Positions 9,355-21,245 of a stretch of DNA of 64,000 nt are shown here, piece by piece. Below the pieces are notes generated by a model. That model ran no database searches. It saw nothing but the letters and a program-made list of their open reading frames with translations, and was not told the DNA's origin. How positions within the stretch are numbered: position 1 is the stretch's first letter; each line of letters begins with the position of its first letter. The DNA is from Apophysomyces variabilis. Taxonomy: Eukaryota > Mucoromycota > Mucoromycetes > Mucorales > Mucoraceae. The stretch covers positions 124,001-188,000 of the forward strand of contig MZZL01000394.1 of the NCBI GenBank assembly GCA_002749535.1, read 5' to 3'. Made by a program: the position numbers and the translations under genes.

Positions 9355-12300
9355 TCACGCTTGACGTTCCAATGAAAATACCTTTTGATGTTGAAGAATA
9401 TTAGGACGACCAAGCCCCAGTCGTCTTTTCTTTGTTGATGGTTCTGTGGGTAGAGGATCGTCTTGTATTACCAACGGTGCTGAAGGTGCAGGCATTTCTG
9501 AACTACTAGCACTGTTTCCCTCTTCCTCATCGTCGTCACTGTCAAGAGAGATCTCCAGCACTTCTTCCTCTTCGTCATTATGGCTTTCTACGCTTTCGGT
9601 AGCTGTATGTGAATCTCCTGGTCGATTGTCGTCATTATGTTGCTCTTCTTCCTCTCCTTCTGAGCTTGAAGGCACTTGGCTTGTTGTTCGGAAAGTGTTT
9701 TTGGACGCCTGGGATGTTTTCCTCTTACCGACTGGTCTAGCTCTCTTTCCACTTGATATTGATGAATCATTAAGCGGCTGTTCCCGATCCTCCTCTTCCT
9801 CCGAGTCACTTGGCTCATTTTGTGGCAACTGTATGAGGATTAGACCGCATATTAAATGTAAAAAGGATGGGACTTGCCTGAGAAGATACTTCTTCTCCTC
9901 TAATATCTCGATGTTTGAGTGCACCTAACCAAATAGAGAAGGTGAGTAAGCCAAAGCATAACTGCAAGTGAGATCATTTACCCATAAAAAAGGCATCTGA
10001 CGGCGCGTTATTTTCCGTCAGCAACATCTTAACCTGAAAGATGACTATTTCTAATGCCTTCTTTAGCGGTGGTACGTATCCAGAAAGTTGGACGTCCTTT
10101 AGGACTTTGACATGAGAACAAATAATCTATGACTTATAAGAAAGGCACCTTTAAACTGTTGCTTCGTACCTGTAACTGTCGCGTACTTGCTTGGAAATCC
10201 TTGAATATGCCCACAATCACGTCTTTATGCTTTTTGAACACATCGGTAAAGTAGGGTATTGAATGTTTTGTGAATTTCTCCACGAATGCACGACCGGTTT
10301 TTAGAAGAACGTTGTACAGAACACGCTGATTCTTGATCTTCACGTACTGCGTAATACGTTCAAAAATTTTGACGATTTTTTGGTTTTGCATAAGGACAAT
10401 GGCAGCTTCTTGGTCTGTGTCTTGCAGGAAATGGAGCGATTTCACGGTCTGGTTTATCACAGCCTATCAATAGTACATGTTATGCCTAGCCAGTAACGGT
10501 CAGGTGCTCACTTGATAATATGCTACAACGGTATCCTCCCGCAGAAGAGGGTATGCTTCTACTCGGCCATCTTTTTCGAATGCAGGCAGGACAATATTAA
10601 CATAATCATGAAGCACCTGTAACGAGTCATTGTCTAGTTCGATAGCTTGCTCAACTAGAAAAGTGATATCTTTCTACATGGTCTATATTAGCACTGCCTT
10701 TTGTTTGCGTAAAATACGAACTTACCTTGACGTTTTGCCAGTCAAGCCAGTCAGTCGTTAAGATGTTCAAAACAGTGGTATGTGTTCGTTCCTTTAGGAT
10801 GTTAGGATCGTTTGATATCTCTCTGATCCGCGTCAGAACTTTATACAGCGTAACGGCCGTGTTTGCCTCTGGCATGTTATCTCCAAATCTACCCAGATAT
10901 TGGAATGCTTCAGCAATAGCTGCTTCGATAGATTGCTGCTCGGATGAATCCACTCTAATACGGTCTGCCAGCGTATTGACCAAGCTCTGAAGACACAATA
11001 AGACATGCGATAAAAGGAACTTTCTAACTTGCCTTGAGAATATCGTGGTTCTCCGCGTTTCTAAGTTCTGCCCACGAGAACAATTTAAGGAGTATATCAA
11101 ATACATTAGCTGCACACAACACGATATCTTCGGAGCCCTAAAAAATGCTTCAGTTTGCGATATCGCGAAGACCGGTAGCTTACAGGTTCAATTCGTCCCG
11201 ACTGAGTATTCTGTTGGAAGCATTAAATGGTTAAAAGGGCGGCTGAACAATCCATATCCATTGTTTACCGTCAACTGAATATCTTCATAAAGGCCTTCTA
11301 AGGTGCGGAGAATATTAGGAAGATACTTGATAACCTGGACCACAAATAACAAGTCAGAAATGCATCGAAACCGTTAAACGATTTACCTTTTCCATTAGTT
11401 TTCGCGAATTCATCCTTTCCAATAGCATCACATCACTCGAGGTAGACTTTCCGTCGGGGATTTTCTTTTTCTTAAAAGGGTTTGTGGAAGGCGGCATGAT
11501 TTTTAGAGTGAGTTTATGGTTGAGGTCCGTTAGAAGATAGTTGATGTCAGCATACTACCAAGAGATTATCCAATGTGATTAATATGATACAATGTACAGA
11601 TGTATTCCTTACATAGCACTTTTCTTCATTTTGGTTTCCCGGATCACCGAACGCTTTAAGGATCTTTAGAACGTGGATCTATAAGTTTTTATCCGTGAGC
11701 ATTGCATGTAGAAAGGATAACACTGATAACAACAACATACGTCAAGTGCACGCATATGTTGCCGCAAATCGACAATAGTCTCAATTTTTATCGGAATCAC
11801 CCTCCTGTTCTGTTCCTTGCGACCGGATTTCAACGTCTCGATATTGTCGTCCTGGGTGATAGAAGCTATTTGGCAACTGCTCTCAGGCGTTCCTTGTACA
11901 GACTATTGAAAGATATGTTAGCTCAATTTCTGAAAGCAGCGCGGTAAGACAAACTAACACTTGATATCTGTGTACCACGGACTTCTCTTCCGTCAATTGA
12001 TGTGAACGAGACTTCAAATTCAAAGGGTATATATGAACCTAAAGTTTTCATCATGGTTTCCAGGGTATGTTCTAAAGTACGGATATTTCTTAAACGGGTA
12101 ACGAGTCGTTCGTCTGTTGTTGGATCACCGTCGACTATTGAAAAGCAGTTAAGCAATTCGCGAAACCTATATCGTGTGCTTTAGCTACTATTTGATGTTA
12201 CTGTTTAAAAGTACCAGTTCACGGCGTAGTACAGAAGATGGCATGCGTTTTCCAACTCTGCAGTCTGTAAGTTCTGTAATAATTCCTTGATCTTTATGAT

Positions 12301-15205
12301 TAACTATTATCATCGCAAAGACGGGACCTACCTCCAGATTGTCCACAGGAAATAATACTACACTGCAGCCCAAGAGAGCATCAATATTCTCGAGACTCCC
12401 ATTGTTTAACTGTCTTTCGCAAGTCTGCAGTAGCTTGAACATGGAGCAGAATGGGATAATCAAGGATTTTCTGTTCTTGCTTTCAGCACCTTGAATCAAG
12501 TCGTACAATCTCACGGTAATGGCAGCTTCCTGTATAACAAAGTTTTGCATGGTCCGTCTTGCATGCTAAGACATACCTCCCCATCCAAGTTCATATATAT
12601 ATCTGGCTTGAGCGGTAAACCTTCTCTTTTCTTTTCTGCTTCCACAAACTGTGTCATCTCCTCAAAATCACTAACATAGTTGCTTATGAAATCATTCGTC
12701 AAATTTTCCTTGATCCATAGCTGCAAGCGTTCATCCATATCCCCGTTTTCTATCACGTGTGCTAGTTCATCATACATAAACGCTAAAGGTTTCTAAAAGC
12801 GAAAACTTATTCATCTTAACTGAGGCTTGATTAGCTTACTGGATGGTCTCGGCAGCTCTGTAACATCATTTCCAGTAGATCAACGGATTGTCTAAGTAAG
12901 GAGTGTTGTCGAGCTTGTTCAGCTGTGTACGTTTGTCTATCACCTTAGCAATGTGTCAAAGTCTGGATCACTCTAAAGGTACTGCAAGGGAGGACCTACC
13001 CTGTGTACTGGACCCCGTTGCCTGATCCATACAATATTCTCGGCTACCAAGAACTTTCACTGAAGAGAGACAACCTATGATGCCGATTCTCTTGTATTTT
13101 TCGCGAGGATTTGACAGCTGCTTTCTGATGACGATATGGATTTCTGACCAGAGACTACTGTTAGTCGCCTCAGACCGATAATCTCTCTATAAAATGTCGT
13201 TTACATCCTGGTTCATTGTGATTACCGCGTACCTTCAAAGCTAAGATACTTAATATATCAAACAAGGCTCTTGTTTGTGAGGAAGACATATTATCCAGAT
13301 AGTCAAGAATGCCCTTAATGAATACACCATATGCTGCCATGCTGCTACTATCATCTTGACAAAGTTGTAGCAAAGCATTTAGCGCTACATCAATCTCCAC
13401 GGGGTAGTAAAAGGTTAAGGATAGTTGAAAAAAGAAAAAGCTGAAAAATATGAGGCATCTCCATGTTGAAAAAGGATATCACACCACTGCCAATATGTGT
13501 TATTAAGGATCCAACAATTTCCTATTCACGATCTAAGCTTCAGTATTTCCATAGATCAACATGACGTGATATATACCTGGCGTTGATAGCTATCGGTTGA
13601 TCTAAAAGCGCTAACGTAGAGTGCGCTAGAGCAGGGAGCCACTGCGATGTGATGCTGACAAGACCTTAGGAGGCTCTCAGAAAGAGAAAGGATCGTATTC
13701 CAATAACCAGAGAGTCCCTCTGCATGACAAATCAGAGTCTCTTGTAAAAGAGAAGAGGTAATACATCCATTAATTATCTTTTTGCGGAAAACTTCCTCAG
13801 TTTTTTTCCTCATAGATATCATAGAATGTAGAATAACCAAGACCAACACATCAATCACTTTATGAGCGTTCTACAATTTCCAGTTATTGACGCAGAATCG
13901 CATACATAAGTCACCTACAGACTCTTCCAACGCGACTATCGATTTAAACCAGGCATCGCATACGTATTTGTGATTTTGAAGACCAAATTTTACAGACTCT
14001 ATCCACCAAAGAAAAATTGTCAGATCGCTGATTTTCTGTGCAACGATGAGCTAATCACCTAAGATTAATGCTTCTGGTACATGCTTTATCTTTTCTTGTG
14101 AGCGCATGCGGTTTGTATATGCACTTTGTGCGGTGTTTAACCGATCTGCTTGAGGTTTTCCAAGTGCGCGAAAGTCTAATTTGTGGCGGATACCATGAAC
14201 AATCTGTATAAAAGTGTCAGCTTTGCATGTTATTTAGACTTTCGGCAGATATACCATATCGATGCTATGAACGGTGGAGGTTTGTAGTAGAAACTTTAAA
14301 ATGACTGCCAGATCGTCAATCTCAGCCGATTCCAGCCGCTCCAACATGGTATCCCGCACATCATCCTAAATCTCGCAGATTAACCTCATTATCCATTTCA
14401 CGGGGATCTGACTCACTAGGCTATCTGAATGCTGAGTCAGATTCGAAAGAGCATCCAGGATTGGAACAGTTAAATCCGGATTTTCGTGCATCAGTTCCTT
14501 TAGATACATAACAATGGGCTACGAATTTGACGGTCAGACGAAAATGTTGTGGCAAACGCTGCCATTGTACCTTTGGCTCCGAGTCGTTGACGATATCCAA
14601 TAGGGAAGTAATGATTTCATGTTGTATTACCGCTGGTGTAATCTGAATGACCTGGTGTATGGTTGCAGTTTGTATGCTGTTCCAGCTGGCATCCCACATT
14701 GACTAACCTCTATTAACTTGTCTGTCAATGCATTTGGTTCGGCCACGTAATCCAAAAATCGCAGTTGATGAAGAATGAGACGGGCTGTACATGAACTAGA
14801 GCTTCTATTCTATTTGTCAATTCCTTCCATCGGTGGATGTGTGATTCTTGGGCTTACTCGTTTTCCAATTCGTCGAAAAACTCGGGCAATCTCTCTAATA
14901 AATAGGTGATGGTCCTCGATTGAAGTATGTCCACAAGCAAGAGCGTTCGGAAAAGACTGCTCATTATGCTCGTGCTATTTTCCAGTGTTTAATCGATTGC
15001 TCAGCTCGTCAAAGACATACCGGCCGCTTCTAGGAACATCGTCCGCTAGTAATGCTGGTAACAGACATTTTCGAAACACGTGGACATCCTCGGTGTGTGA
15101 TTGCATGCCTTGAAAAAAGTCCTCTAGTATACCAGGGTAGCGTGCATTACTACGTAAATTCAAGGCAAGCTGTCGACGAAAGATGACTGGCTCGATAGCT
15201 GTCAT
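9355..15205 (-). CDS. FANCD2: Fanconi anemia group D2 protein homologue
   Basis: Large multi-exon minus-strand gene with many small introns. FANCD2 pairs with FANCI, is monoubiquitinated and clamps DNA at interstrand crosslinks. Collinear matches to the animal protein run the whole length. They include an N-terminal block at 14975-15205 (YPGILEDFFQGMQSHTED), IQHEIITSLLDIVND near 14600, EEVFRKKIINGCITSSLLQE near 13800, and VFIKGILDYLDNMSSSQ at about 13290-13320, whose Lys (codon 13314-13316) is the ubiquitin-acceptor position (human K561). NNGSLENIDALLGC follows near 12380, then LLKTGRAFVEKFTKH near 10280, LKHRDIRGEEVSSQ near 9900, and an acidic Ser/Glu tail ending at the stop at 9355. The start at 15205 is the first Met that joins to the conserved block; a further upstream exon is possible. 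Not every exon boundary was fixed. Two introns appear to be GC-AG (9829-9877 and 10987-11032). Confidence 0.9.
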
Positions 15206-16791
15206 GGTTTAGTCTTCATCTGCAAGCACACAATGACCGTACCAAATATAACATGGTCTTCAACAGCACATCCCGAGTCCCTCAATAGTTGAATAAAAGC
15301 ATTTTCTGTCATTACGAAACGAAGAATGCAAACTTGCTAGGCGTTGGGCAAAAAAAAACGCGAAATAATCAAACGCGTAGTTAAATCGCGTTTCCACGTC
15401 ACCCAAATCAAGCAATACCGTGCGGTTTCCATGAAACGCAGTATAATGCAGCTGTATGATATACACTTTTTGAAAGAAAGCTTGCACGGTACGGATATTA
15501 AAATCTGGCTTAGTTTGTAGAATTTAGCACTATATTCTTTTAACCATTGGTATATAATCCACGCTTTAAGTGCCCAAACGTATGTGTACTCGATCATGAT
15601 ACCGTTGTGCAAAAAAAAAAAAAAGAGAGAGAGAGAGAGAAGAAGAAAAAGAAGAATAAAAGGAGAGTGACAGATCTGATAACGCAGAAGTTAGAGTTCT
15701 AGTTCAATAGACTTGATAATTTTTGCGCAATCATAGTAATTTCGAGGTTATCTAAACAGCTTGCTCAAAAAAAACGATCTGACATATATAGAGTGAGGAT
15801 TGAGATTATTCCCAAATTTGTCATATCTGTTTACTTTAACAGATAGATACAAATATAGATTCAAGTTGATAAATGAGTAGGAATTTTTTTATTTTTCAAT
15901 TGTTATTTAGAACAATTTCATATTCATTTGAGGAATAAACGTGTATTCTCTTTTTTTCATTGTTTATACATTATTGCATGCAACATAAATAGGATGCATT
16001 GAGTCTGTGAAGTGAATGATAGAATGTTAACAAAATTGTCATCAACTTAGTAATTAACCACATGCCGAAAATTGTCCGTACAAAGGAAAAAGAATAGAAG
16101 CTTGCAAGTAGAGCTCAGAATTTGACCCAGCCCGACTGGATGTCTGCCAGGCGAGCCTCAGTAGGCCAGGTTCTGGGCTATAAAATCGACACGCCTGATA
16201 TGGCCCGCCCGACTTGACCTATGGGTTAAAGGGCCTATCTAAGTGTGATAGGCCTAGTATGCTGGGCTCCAGGTTAAGATCTTGGCCCAGCCCAGTCATG
16301 ATCTGACTAGTTAAGGCCCGCCCATTTCAAGCCTTATGTGGAATCTGAGGGAAATTTAAGATAAAAAATGGATAATAAGAATAAATCCTTGAGACTCAAG
16401 AAAAGAGTTGTTTTTTATTAAGATTAGATTCCAAATCTTATTTATACTGTGAGCGGCTATTAGATCATAGTTTCTTTGATACAGATAATAAACCAATCAA
16501 TAAACATACTCATGATGAAGAAAAGTTTTTCATTGGGATAGCCAATGGTAGATTTTCGTTTAGTTATGGTAAAGAGGTTATCTCTGAGTTCCTGAGTCTG
16601 GACTGTGTCTTTATTCAACAGGTTTCAGACTGTTATTGTGTCAGATCGACTTCAGGTTCAAGAAGAAGTCTTTTTTACGATCTCCGCTTTATTCTTCTTT
16701 TAATTACTGCTTTGGGTAATGTGAAGACGTTTATTGGTCTGTGTGTATGTCGAAATACGACATATAGAATGTACATAGACTATATAGAATG
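15206..16791. other. intergenic with simple repeats and GGCCC-rich block
   Basis: Directly upstream of FANCD2. It holds two minus-strand frames near 15260-15612 without a recognisable domain (possibly an unplaced 5' exon or leader), an A-run followed by GA repeats at 15609-15655, and a GC-rich block at 16110-16345 listed separately. The rest is AT-rich with no gene seen. Confidence 0.4.
16110..16345. repeat. GGCCC/GCCCG-rich repeat block
   Basis: In an AT-rich setting this 235 bp block carries many copies of CAGCCC, GGCCC, GCCCG and their complements on both strands, for example around 16120, 16190-16215, 16245-16300 and 16315. Such clustered GGCCC motifs in both orientations resemble the subterminal regions of some hAT-type elements. 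No coding sequence or terminal inverted repeat was found with it, so it could be the remnant of a second non-autonomous element. Confidence 0.4.
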
Positions 16792-16804
16792 TAAGGCTCG
16801 CAAT
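16792..16804 (+). repeat. left terminal inverted repeat of hAT element
   Basis: TAAGGCTCGCAAT, the exact complement of 20323-20335. It is followed by TTGGACC-type subterminal copies. Confidence 0.85.
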
Positions 16805-17563
16805 TTTGGACCGACCGTCCCAATACTAACCCAAACCAAACCATACCGTTGATCTCAGTCTGTAAGTTTTGGACTGAACCCCTTGGACCAACGGTCTCAG
16901 TTTATAGATTTTGGACCGATCTTAGTCCAGATAAACTGTCCCAACCCGACTGATTGGACCGTTAGTCATGATAGTAGTTTTGGTTTTCAAAAAAAACGTC
17001 ATTATCTATAAAGTATTATTGGAGAAAAAGCATTTACAACAAGAGAAATAGTTTTATTTAATCAGTTTATAGTATTTTATTTTTGCTTATAGTATGCGCA
17101 AACAAAGAATTATTTGTAAGGTAGTATTCTATTCTTTATATTGTTATCATTGATAATTGTTCTTTCTTTCAACATTATATGCCATACTGTTTTCAAGTAA
17201 CAGTAGCATTTGGTATAAAAAAGTTTTTCAAAGGTAAACTCTTACCTTAAATTTCTGCAGTAATCACTGTTCACTTACCAAATTTATAAATTCTCCATAG
17301 CAATTTGGGCAACCAAGCACTGTACTTTTTTGGATGCATATCCTAGCTTTAATCACCCTCACAATGATGTGATAATACATATACTGGAGCTTCGTTACAA
17401 AAGTCAATACGAAATTGTTCAACATCAGCTTAGATATAGTGTTGATCGATTTCTTAGCATGCATACGTTTTTTCATAGTGCATTGTGATGACGATCGGTG
17501 TAACTTGCAAAAAAGCTATAAATTAAATGTGTAGTTATGGTGGAGTGTCTGTACCTTTAAAAC

Positions 17564-19990
17564 ATGTCTATTCACAAGTGAAACAAAAAGCATCCAAGAA
17601 TCACCGAAGCAGACAGTGATGAAGAATCAATTATCGTTTCCTTGCAAATTGATTCCCCAAACCGCTTGCAATCTCAAGAGTCTTCCACGTCAGTTGCAGC
17701 TAGTACCTCTTCTGCCACCGTGACTAGCACACGCACTAGCGTTGTTTGGAAGTAGTTTAAACCACTTAACTGGGATAATAGTTCGAAGTTGAAGACAGCT
17801 TTGTGTACCATATGTGACGGAGATGATAGGTTTGTGCTAATATGCCAAACTGGTTACGCCTCTAATACATTGCTTATCCTATCTAGAACAAGGAAGAGAT
17901 CAGTGGTTTCTGCTAACGGGAGCAGCACTAAGCAAATGCGAAAACATATGAGCAGTTACCATCCTAAAGAATGGAAGAGTGCTCAGCCTCCAACCCAAAA
18001 AGGACCATTGGACCAATTTGTTACCTCGTAAGTACCATTAAATATATGTATATCTTGCTGTACTTACATGTGATGTAGCCATCCTCAATTTAGCAACTCC
18101 AAATTTCGTCAACATCTTCGGGAATGGGTTGTTCTCAATGACCAGCCATTCATTGAAATAGAGTCAAAATCGTTTTAAATCCTGATCAGTTACCTCAATC
18201 CAGAAGCGATATCCATAAGCACAAACACTCTTAAATCTGATATTATAAATAGCTACAATCATGGCCATACTATCTTATGAGATCACCTTGCAGTAAGATA
18301 TTTGCAGAATGCAATTATCATATTAGTACCTTCTTTTAGACACTAGATTCTAATATATCCCTTACGCTTGACATGTGGACGTCACCAAATTCATTTGGTA
18401 TCCTTGCAGTTACTGGGCATTTCATTGATGCAAACTGGCAGATCCACGATCTACTGCTAGATTTTATCTATATCAAGGGAAGTCATACTGGGCAAGCAAT
18501 AGGGGATGCCTTGATAAGGTCAATGCATGATCTCAATATACATTCGAAGGTGGGTGGTTTGATACCATTTACCAGTTTTAAGTGATCCACTATCAACAGA
18601 TCTTAGCAATAACAACCGATAATGCATCAAGTAATGATACACTTGTGCAACATCTGGAAGAAACCTGGCCCGAATATGGCGTCTTCTTCAGTGCTAAAAG
18701 ACAGCATAACCGCTGTCTTTCACATGTTATTAACCTTGCGGTGCAGGATCTTTTGGCAATAATCAACGTATATGACGAACAGATCCATTTTGATCAGAGT
18801 ACGACCGAAATTTCTTCTATTTTAGCCAAGGTAATCAGTTAACTACATATATATTATACTTAGCACAGTTATAGCTTCGAAATGTCGTTGTCTCGATCCA
18901 CCATTCCATTCAACTCTGTGAAAAACTGAAGCAGTGCTGTGCAAACATGAATGTGCGACATTACCAGCCAGTAATTGATGTTAAAACATGGTGAAATTCT
19001 ACGTATGACATGATCGATTCCACGTTGCATATCCAAGGTCCACTTGTTGTATTGATAAGCATTGAAAGCCACCTGAACAAATGGTCGCTTTCTGAGAATG
19101 AGTGGCAAATCTTAATTCACTTGAAAGACCTTCCAGAGGTAAAGTTACTATTAGATATATTGATTTTTAAATGCCCACCTTTTAATGATAGATCTTAAAA
19201 AAGAGCACAACCATGTTAAGTGCTAGCAATTACCCAACCATGGGGATCATTATACCTACATATAACGTTCTGATAGACAAGCTAGATAACTACACCACTA
19301 GCAATTCAGAGCTTCAAGAGGCAGCAGTTGCATGCTTCAAAAAACTGCAGAAGTACTATAACATGACTGACTTTACACCCATTTGCTCAGTAGCAACAGG
19401 TAACACTCTAGCGTAAATTTTTTAAGCTAAACGATCGTTTACAGTACTAGACCCTCGACTGAAGCTATCTTACCATAAGCGACATGAATGGGAAAACTGA
19501 ATGGGTACAGTTTGTAGAGAAGCAAGTGCGTACCATGTTTATGGCATACCCTAAAGTTGAGCATGCTGGTGAGAATATTGCTATTAGTTCGGCACAAACA
19601 GAGGTGGAAAAAGATGAACTGTTACAGCATCTGTTCGGTCATCTGCGCAAAAAAGGGAAGGCATGACAAGAAGACGAGCTCTCCCAATATCTCGCAACTG
19701 ATGCTGAAAACTGTGATCCACTTCGCTGGTGGCAGACTATAGGAATTAGCAAGTATCTATCCTTAGCTAGAATGGGGTGCGATTACTTAGCAATTCCAGG
19801 TTAGTGTCTTTGTTCACCCCATATTCGTCTTCTGATTAACGTCGTTATCTCAGGTACAAGTGCTCCATCAGAACAAGTCTTCTCTGCTGGCAAGGGTATT
19901 ATAAGCCCAAATCGTGCTTCACTTGCTGTAGAAACCATTCATGCTTGTATGCTTGAAAAATACTGGCTACGACAAGAACTAAAGAATTGA
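17564..19990 (+). pseudogene. broken hAT transposase gene
   Basis: The reading frame can be followed from an ATG at 17564 to a TGA at 19988-19990, through small introns. It has a BED-like zinc-finger region (CTICDGD ... STKQMRKHMSSYHP, 17800-17990). The catalytic core follows at 18370-18840, with MWTSPNSFGILAVTGHFID and then ITTDNASSNDTLVQHL and CLSHVINLAVQDLL. The C-terminal hAT dimerisation motif is at 19860-19980, SAPSEQVFSAGKGIISPNRA. In-frame stops occur at 17579-17581, 17753-17755 and 19664-19666, and no splice explains them. The dimerisation and core motifs are otherwise well kept, so the loss looks recent. It cannot make a full transposase. Confidence 0.85.
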
Positions 19991-20322
19991 TATACAGTAT
20001 TCTCTGAAATAAATCGAGTGTTGAATTAGCAGTTAATAAATGATGCATTGCGTTTTACCTTTCTTATTACATGAACTGCTTCTCTTAATCTGTAATGTAA
20101 ATCACACTGAGAACCGAAAATCTTGCAAGCAATGAAGCTTTTGTATACTTGTATAACTGCACTTATTGAAGTAAAGAGAAATATTTACTTTGAATGTCTG
20201 TAAGTAATATTGTGTGTAATGTCATATAAAAGGCATAGCATAGATTGACAGTCCTCCTAATGGTCCTTCCAGCGGTCTCAGTCCACCTACCTTGGACCGG
20301 CCTGTACTATCCCATACCGACC

Positions 20323-20335
20323 ATTGCGAGCCTTA
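20323..20335 (-). repeat. right terminal inverted repeat of hAT element
   Basis: ATTGCGAGCCTTA, the exact complement of the left end at 16792-16804. Confidence 0.85.
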
Positions 20336-21150
20336 AAGAAAACTAAGTTTGTCCTCAGACCAAAGATATATTAAGACTACTAATAAAAAATAATGATAAC
20401 AAGAAATTCAAAAGGTGAAATTGTGTTGATAGGTAAGATCCATGGATGTACTTGAGAAACAGATGTCGTAATTTATCACAACGTGTTACACCTAGTTTTA
20501 TACACTACATTGTTAACTTCAGGATCGTCTAGTCGTTTTCGGTTTCCGCTCGCGCACCCCCTCTCAGTGCACCCTACTTAGGTGCACTACAATCAGTGCA
20601 ATTGTTGTGTACGTAAATCTGTTTGTCGTGAATACTCTGGGCATTTCCTGTGATTTCGATGTAAATTCCATGTCAATGTCAGTCCTGTATACGGCTGAAA
20701 ATTAAAGGACACACATCATGTCAGCATGTCGTGGACGAGACTGCTCCACATAGTGACACGTCACCATCAAAGAGAAAATTCAAGCTGACCAATCCTGGTC
20801 GCTGGAAAACCATTGTTCCGAACATGTGATCTGAAAGATCATTACGGATACTACTTGAACATTCTGGAAGTATTATATATACAAATCAAAATAGACATTC
20901 CTAGTACTTTCTAGTAAAAGTATTATACATAGATTATATTTCTTCTAGCATATTCTGTTCTGTAAAATATAAATATCATTAGAATAACATTCAATAAAGA
21001 AAACGAGGAAATCAATCAGTAATCCAAGAGTTATCTTTTACTCTTTGCTTTTGACAAGGCTGGTTTGAGCATTCCAGGTATTATCATCGTTTGGACGGAA
21101 GCAAGACAACCAGGGGAAAAGAATCCAAGAATCCGACAAGCAGACAGTCT
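20336..21150. other. repeat-like spacer upstream of tRNA-Ser
   Basis: No gene. The segment 20830-21060 has a TATATATA region, an AATAAAG signal at about 20994-21000 and ATCTTTTACTCTTTG after it, an arrangement seen again at 21480-21560 and, more loosely, at 21800-21870. These look like worn long terminal repeats, but no LTR boundaries or coding region could be fixed. Confidence 0.3.
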
Positions 21151-21232
21151 GCTGCTTTGGTGGAGTGGTTAACACGATGCCCTGCTAAGGCATTGCCCTC
21201 TGGGCGCGTAGGTTCGAATCCTGCAGGCAGCG
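21151..21232 (+). tRNA. tRNA-Ser(GCU)
   Basis: The 82 nt sequence folds as a class II tRNA. The 7 bp acceptor stem is GCTGCTT with AGGCAGC (one G-U pair), the D stem GTG/CAC, the anticodon stem ATGCC/GGCAT with loop CTGCTAA (anticodon GCT), a long variable arm TGCCCTCTGGGCGC, and the T arm GTAGG TTCGAAT CCTGC. The discriminator base is G and CCA is not encoded. The internal promoter boxes fit: A box TGGTGGAGTGG at 21158-21168, B box GGTTCGAATCC at 21211-21221. There is no intron. It reads serine AGC/AGU codons. Confidence 0.95.
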
Positions 21233-21239
21233 TATAATG

Positions 21240-21245
21240 TTTTTT
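21240..21245 (+). terminator. RNA polymerase III terminator
   Basis: A run of six T residues 7 nt after the end of the tRNA-Ser, the usual Pol III stop signal. Confidence 0.8.

Larger units (their letters stand above)
16792..20335 (+). mobile_element. hAT-family DNA transposon, inactive copy
   Basis: A 3.5 kb element bounded by perfect 13 bp inverted repeats, TAAGGCTCGCAAT at 16792-16804 and its complement at 20323-20335. Within about 170 bp of the left end the motif TTGGACC recurs (near 16806, 16885, 16912 and 16954), with related TTGGACCGG and GGTCTCAGTCC copies near the right end, as expected of subterminal transposase-binding sites. It encodes a hAT transposase with several stops. No clean 8 bp target duplication is visible (ATAGAATG on the left, AAGAAAAC on the right), so the copy is old or its flanks have changed. 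Confidence 0.85.

Noticed and set aside
9446..9928. 160-codon Ser-rich plus-strand frame
   Set aside because: Antisense of the acidic Ser/Glu tail of FANCD2 (GAA/GAT repeats read as Ser/Phe).
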